This document shows, piece by piece, positions 60,281 to 64,000 of a stretch of 64,000 bases of DNA. Under the pieces are notes generated by a model that saw only the letters and a list, made by a program, of their open reading frames with translations, was not told the DNA's origin and did not search any database. How positions within the stretch are numbered: position 1 is the first letter of the stretch; each line of letters starts with the position of its first letter. The stretch spans positions 1 through 64,000 of IMG/VR virus record IMGVR_UViG_3300022699_000293, one strand, 5' to 3'. This DNA comes from a virus. The translations under genes were made by a program, and so were the position numbers.

Positions 60281-63184
60281 ATGGCTATGCAACGACCTAA
60301 CGTACTTGTTTTCCAAGAATACGAATCTATTACTGTAGCTCCGGACATCCCTGATTTGGATGTCCTCGTTGTGGGTTACGCGTATCAAATTTTAGATTAC
60401 TTAGATGATAAATCTGATTGTCAAGCAGAATCAGACTATGGAACAGAAAAAGGGGATATCCCTGTAGCCGGTGGTGACAACTATACCTCACCTTCTCAAG
60501 TTGTTTTATCCGACCCTCCCAATGTAAAGGCTGGAGGGGTATTAGTAGAGGATAGTGTTTCTATTTATTTTGATAGCGTAGAAGCTGTTATTGCAGAGCA
60601 TGATGGTGCGGCCAACTCTTACGGACGATATCTCACAGGAGATAATCTTTTTTGGGCTAACAGTACAGATGGTTCGTCTCCCCTTCCAGGCGCAACAGGA
60701 CAACATCTAGGTCAAGCGGGTATCGCACCTGGTGACTTATTGTTTGTACAACAAAACGCCGGTGGTTCCGCAGATATTCAGAAAACAGTGAGAGAGTTAT
60801 GTTACACATTTTACGATGGTAGTGTCTCTGCTCTTCAATTTGTGACTAACGGTGTTTCTCCTGGAGACACTATGACCGTTTGGAATGACGGGGCTGGAAC
60901 GTCTAGAGACGGGGAATACACAGTAAAACGTGTGTTAAGTGAAACTGTTTTAGAAGTTGAAGAAACTATCCCAGGTGCGGGGAATCTAGCAGCGGCACCA
61001 AACTGTTATATCCGTATTCAAGCTCCTTCAGGCACAATTCGAGTAGAGAACACAACTCCTGCAGACGGAGCTCTGTACGATTGGTGTAACGCGCGTACAA
61101 ATTCAGATTTTGGGTCTGATTATGTAGGTCCTCCTCCGGGAGCATCGTCAGAAAAATGGCGTTTTGAAAGAGAGTTAACGGATGTAGAGTTAGGTGATTC
61201 AGATTATTCAATTAGTGATAATACCATCACTCTTAATGGAAGTATCACAATCGATGTGAGTCCTTCATTGTTAGGTTGTGCCGTTACGTACTCAAAAATT
61301 TATGTCGAGTATCAAGCGTTAAGAACAGACTTGCAAGACGTTACAACGTTATCATCGACATCTGAAATGGCCTCTACATTGGGTAAGTTAGATGCTCGTA
61401 ACCCACTGTATGTCGGGGCTCATGTAGCTATGGCCAATACAACTACGCCTATTAAAATTTACGGTCTAGGAAATTTTGCTAGTGAGTTATTGGCTTATCA
61501 GGACTTTATTGACCGTATTAGTTCAGAACGAAACGTGTACGCTATTGTTCCACTCACGTATAGTTCTTCCGTATACGGTGCTTTGAAAGCCATGACGGAA
61601 AACTTAGCAGACCCTAATTACGTTTTAGATAACGGTGTACGTCAAAAATTCCGGATGATTTTGGGTGCGATTGAGTTAGAAACCAAAAAAGTTGTTGATG
61701 ACGTTACTGGTGGCGCATCTACCCTTCAAAAAACAGGGACTAAACCTATTCCTGCAACCAATGATGACTATCTGACAGCTAAACTATCAGGTACTATCTT
61801 GCCTGCTCTAGGGGACGCGGGTGCTAAGCTGGTACCTGGAGATATTTTTGAAGTTAAGTTGTGGGACGGTGCCGCAAACCATACGTATCAATTTACAGTC
61901 GCACATTACAACGGATTGAATGTAGGTGTAGAAAACTTAGAAATCGATTTACGTGCATCGGAACCTGTAGGACAACAAGCATTACCTGTATGGGGTGGTG
62001 CTCCAGGAACATGGAATGATTGGTCTGCTCCGTATGATTTGGACAATACGGGAATTCCTGGAGGTAGCGAACAGCATATCGATATTTTGGATGGTTCGAC
62101 AGGGCTGACAAAAATAGGCGGGCCAATTGCCCCGGGAGCTGCGGCTGGTGAAATTATTGTTGAAGCAGACGAGTTAGATGACTACTACTTGATCTTAAAA
62201 TCTCCAGGTGCGACTTTCATTTCTGACGGTGTTACTCCGGGAGATTTGCTACAAATGGCCGTTAACTGTGAATCTGATCCTGGAGATTGGGACGATGAAG
62301 CAGTGTTGCAAGAATGGACTATTAATACAGTACTCAGTGAAGAACGTGTAGAAATTGTAAATGAAGGTTCGAATACTTCTACCGTGGCTAACGAATTACC
62401 CCATAATTTCAAACGTTCTCTAGTGAGCGGTGTATTGGAAGAGGTGACTAACGGAGATATTTACTTCCGTATCATGCGAGATATGGATAAGACAGAACAA
62501 GTCGACAATATGGTATCGGTCGCATCTAGTTTCTCGAGTCAAAGATTAGTTCTCGCATATCCGGATTCTGTGGATGTTTCAAACCTAGTTGATGGAAGCA
62601 AAGACCGTTACGGTGCAAATACTGCTGCAGAAGCAGATCCTCAACCAGGTTACTATTTATCTTGTGCTATCGGGGGACAAACTGCTGGACAACCTTCACA
62701 GCAAGGTTTTACTAATTTAGGAATTAACGGAATTTCGAAAATCTACAATTCTCGAAATTATTTTACAGAAAAGCAACTTACTGATTTGTCCAATGGTGGT
62801 GTGTACGTGTTTGTGCAAGATACGCCAGCAGCATTGCCGTACACTATTCACGAAGTGACTACTGATACGACAGCTATAGAGACTGGCGAATACATGAACA
62901 TCAAGAATTTTGATTTCATTTCTTGGACATTTTTAGATACGTTACTGCCATTCTTAGGTATTTGGAACGTTACTCCAGAAACTATCGAGTATATCCGTCA
63001 AGCCTTACGTACCGTTCAAGAAAACTTAAAAGCTCGATACGTAACTAAAATTGGTCCACCTTTAATAGATGCTGTAATCGATACAGTTGAAGAATCAGAG
63101 TTAAGTAGTGATCGTATAGAAGCATATGTCAGCGTGGATTTACCTGCAGTATTGAATACAATAGGTCTACATTTAGTAGCGTAA
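60281..63184 (+). CDS. Contractile tail sheath protein
   Basis: A 967-residue protein identified as sheath from its N-terminal RPNVLVFQEYESITVAPDIPD segment, a large beta-rich middle, and a C-terminal part with TVQENLKARYVTKIGPPLID and a final strand that fits the sheath handshake region. It is longer than many sheaths (500-700 residues), probably because of inserted outer domains in residues about 100-330 and 470-770. This makes the phage a myovirus. A GGAGG site precedes the start. The next gene overlaps by TAATG. Confidence 0.85.
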   Translation: MAMQRPNVLVFQEYESITVAPDIPDLDVLVVGYAYQILDYLDDKSDCQAESDYGTEKGDIPVAGGDNYTSPSQVVLSDPPNVKAGGVLVEDSVSIYFDSVEAVIAEHDGAANSYGRYLTGDNLFWANSTDGSSPLPGATGQHLGQAGIAPGDLLFVQQNAGGSADIQKTVRELCYTFYDGSVSALQFVTNGVSPGDTMTVWNDGAGTSRDGEYTVKRVLSETVLEVEETIPGAGNLAAAPNCYIRIQAPSGTIRVENTTPADGALYDWCNARTNSDFGSDYVGPPPGASSEKWRFERELTDVELGDSDYSISDNTITLNGSITIDVSPSLLGCAVTYSKIYVEYQALRTDLQDVTTLSSTSEMASTLGKLDARNPLYVGAHVAMANTTTPIKIYGLGNFASELLAYQDFIDRISSERNVYAIVPLTYSSSVYGALKAMTENLADPNYVLDNGVRQKFRMILGAIELETKKVVDDVTGGASTLQKTGTKPIPATNDDYLTAKLSGTILPALGDAGAKLVPGDIFEVKLWDGAANHTYQFTVAHYNGLNVGVENLEIDLRASEPVGQQALPVWGGAPGTWNDWSAPYDLDNTGIPGGSEQHIDILDGSTGLTKIGGPIAPGAAAGEIIVEADELDDYYLILKSPGATFISDGVTPGDLLQMAVNCESDPGDWDDEAVLQEWTINTVLSEERVEIVNEGSNTSTVANELPHNFKRSLVSGVLEEVTNGDIYFRIMRDMDKTEQVDNMVSVASSFSSQRLVLAYPDSVDVSNLVDGSKDRYGANTAAEADPQPGYYLSCAIGGQTAGQPSQQGFTNLGINGISKIYNSRNYFTEKQLTDLSNGGVYVFVQDTPAALPYTIHEVTTDTTAIETGEYMNIKNFDFISWTFLDTLLPFLGIWNVTPETIEYIRQALRTVQENLKARYVTKIGPPLIDAVIDTVEESELSSDRIEAYVSVDLPAVLNTIGLHLVA

Positions 63185-63903
63185 TGGCAATGTTGGATAC
63201 CAAAGATTTGATTAAAATAGCACAGCTTTTAGGAACAACTAGGGCTTTGTTAGATGCCGGTTATTCTGAAAAAAATGTAAAGTTAGCTTTCATGCAAACT
63301 GACATTTTTTCTGAATACGTAGCTGAGACTTTTACAAAAGAAGCTTCTGGAATAAGTTCAGAAGATTTGATGGTTAAAGAAGCTTTATGGGGTGCAGTAG
63401 CCAACATAGGATCTAAAATTTTACCCTGGTTAACCCGCACTGGGAGTAAACTTGTAGGTAGTGCAAAAACTATAGGTAGCGCTACCGGAAAAGCACAAAG
63501 ACGTTTGATGCAAGGCGGTAAAATACCTCGATTAGCTGGAAAAGTAGTTGGGGGAGCCGGGCACATTGCAGGAAAAACTACTAAAGGGTTGGGTAAAAAA
63601 ACATTTCAAGCTACCCAAGCTTTACGCCAAGCTGGTCGAGGTATGCAAACAGCTCCTTTTAAAACTTTAGGAAAAGGTATGCTTAATTTCGGAAAAGGTG
63701 CTGTTATTGGTGGAGGGAAAGGTATTGGAGGCACTCTAGGCAAAGGTACGCTTTACGGGGGATTGGCCTATACAGGAGCTTCTATGTTGGGGGGTAGTAG
63801 TGGGGGTAGACAAATCCCACAAAATATGAGAAACTTACCACAGATAAGTCCAACGACTGCGCAACAATATGGAAGTGCAGGTCGTAGCTTTTACGGAGGA
63901 TAA
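63184..63903 (+). CDS. Unknown protein with Gly-rich hydrophobic segments, 239 aa
   Basis: Unrecognised. The N-terminal helix (LIKIAQLLGTTRALLDAGYSEKNVKLAF) resembles those of the proteins at 42313 and 42883. The middle is strongly basic and Gly-rich, with two hydrophobic segments around 160-205. It is translationally coupled to the sheath gene. It may be a DNA-associated or membrane-active virion protein. No family is recognised. Confidence 0.6.
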   Translation: MAMLDTKDLIKIAQLLGTTRALLDAGYSEKNVKLAFMQTDIFSEYVAETFTKEASGISSEDLMVKEALWGAVANIGSKILPWLTRTGSKLVGSAKTIGSATGKAQRRLMQGGKIPRLAGKVVGGAGHIAGKTTKGLGKKTFQATQALRQAGRGMQTAPFKTLGKGMLNFGKGAVIGGGKGIGGTLGKGTLYGGLAYTGASMLGGSSGGRQIPQNMRNLPQISPTTAQQYGSAGRSFYGG

Positions 63904-63904
63904 G

Positions 63905-64000
63905 ATGCCAGGGCAAGTACCATTAGGGATAACTAAAGGAATCGGTAACTGGTTTTCACAACAACATTCAGTAGAACGTGTCATGGATAATGCTGCATAT
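63905..64000 (+). CDS. Start of an unknown gene, truncated by the window end
   Basis: Only the first 32 codons are present, beginning MPGQVPLGITKGIGNWFSQQ. The ATG follows the previous stop by one base. The next gene after a sheath is often the tail tube, but the visible fragment does not allow this to be confirmed. Confidence 0.5.
   Translation, partial: MPGQVPLGITKGIGNWFSQQHSVERVMDNAAY

Noticed and set aside
1-64000. tRNA genes, CRISPR arrays, insertion sequences
   Set aside because: No cloverleaf with conserved TTC/acceptor pattern, no regularly spaced direct repeats and no transposase gene were seen.

Overview
The window is part of a large AT-rich genome of a virulent tailed phage with a contractile tail (myovirus-like). 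The evidence is a large terminase, portal, maturation protease candidate, major capsid protein and tail sheath, next to a nearly complete nucleotide, replication and transcription set of the phage's own. Genes are packed with ATGA and TAATG stop/start overlaps and GGAGG-type ribosome binding sites. No integrase, tRNA or CRISPR was seen. The host cannot be named from the sequence. A B12-dependent ribonucleotide reductase implies that cobalamin is available in the infected cell.

Layout. 1-3895 (minus): small proteins, class II ribonucleotide reductase and a RuvC-like resolvase. 3946-6001 (plus): three tandem genes sharing a domain, probably virion proteins. 6006-10754 (minus): a four-gene operon of a metallopeptidase/vWA protein, a cysteine-containing protein, a retron-like reverse transcriptase and a cysteine-rich 475-residue protein. 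10805-12558 (plus): two unknown proteins. 12545-14166 (minus): MoxR-type AAA ATPase and a small partner. 14187-15791 (plus): large terminase. 15957-24344 (minus): UDG-like/exonuclease/family A polymerase, primase-helicase, RecB-like nuclease and a candidate ssDNA-binding protein. 24461-25489 (plus): a sigma factor carrying zinc ribbons. 25492-31950 (minus): ParB-like protein, zinc proteins, endolysin, Cas4/RecB-like nuclease and SNF2-type helicase. 32004-64000 (plus): portal, a structured non-coding RNA, a split multi-subunit RNA polymerase, and the head and tail genes up to the sheath.

How it works together. The phage appears to carry its own RNA polymerase: beta fused to the N-terminal half of beta-prime, with the C-terminal half as a separate gene, plus a dedicated sigma factor. 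It could therefore transcribe its genes partly without the host enzyme. Replication relies on the polymerase, primase-helicase, nucleases and helicases. Between the two beta-prime halves lies a protein joining an archaeo-eukaryotic primase (AEP) domain to a LigD-type 3'-phosphoesterase, which suggests a repair or priming activity linked to transcription.

The strongest candidates for an undescribed system are (1) the reverse transcriptase operon, where all three core proteins carry Cys/His clusters and no adjacent msr-msd or diversity-generating repeats exist; (2) the RNA polymerase locus interrupted by the primase/phosphoesterase gene; and (3) a roughly 150-190 nt RNA with a predicted three-way junction directly upstream of the RNA polymerase gene.
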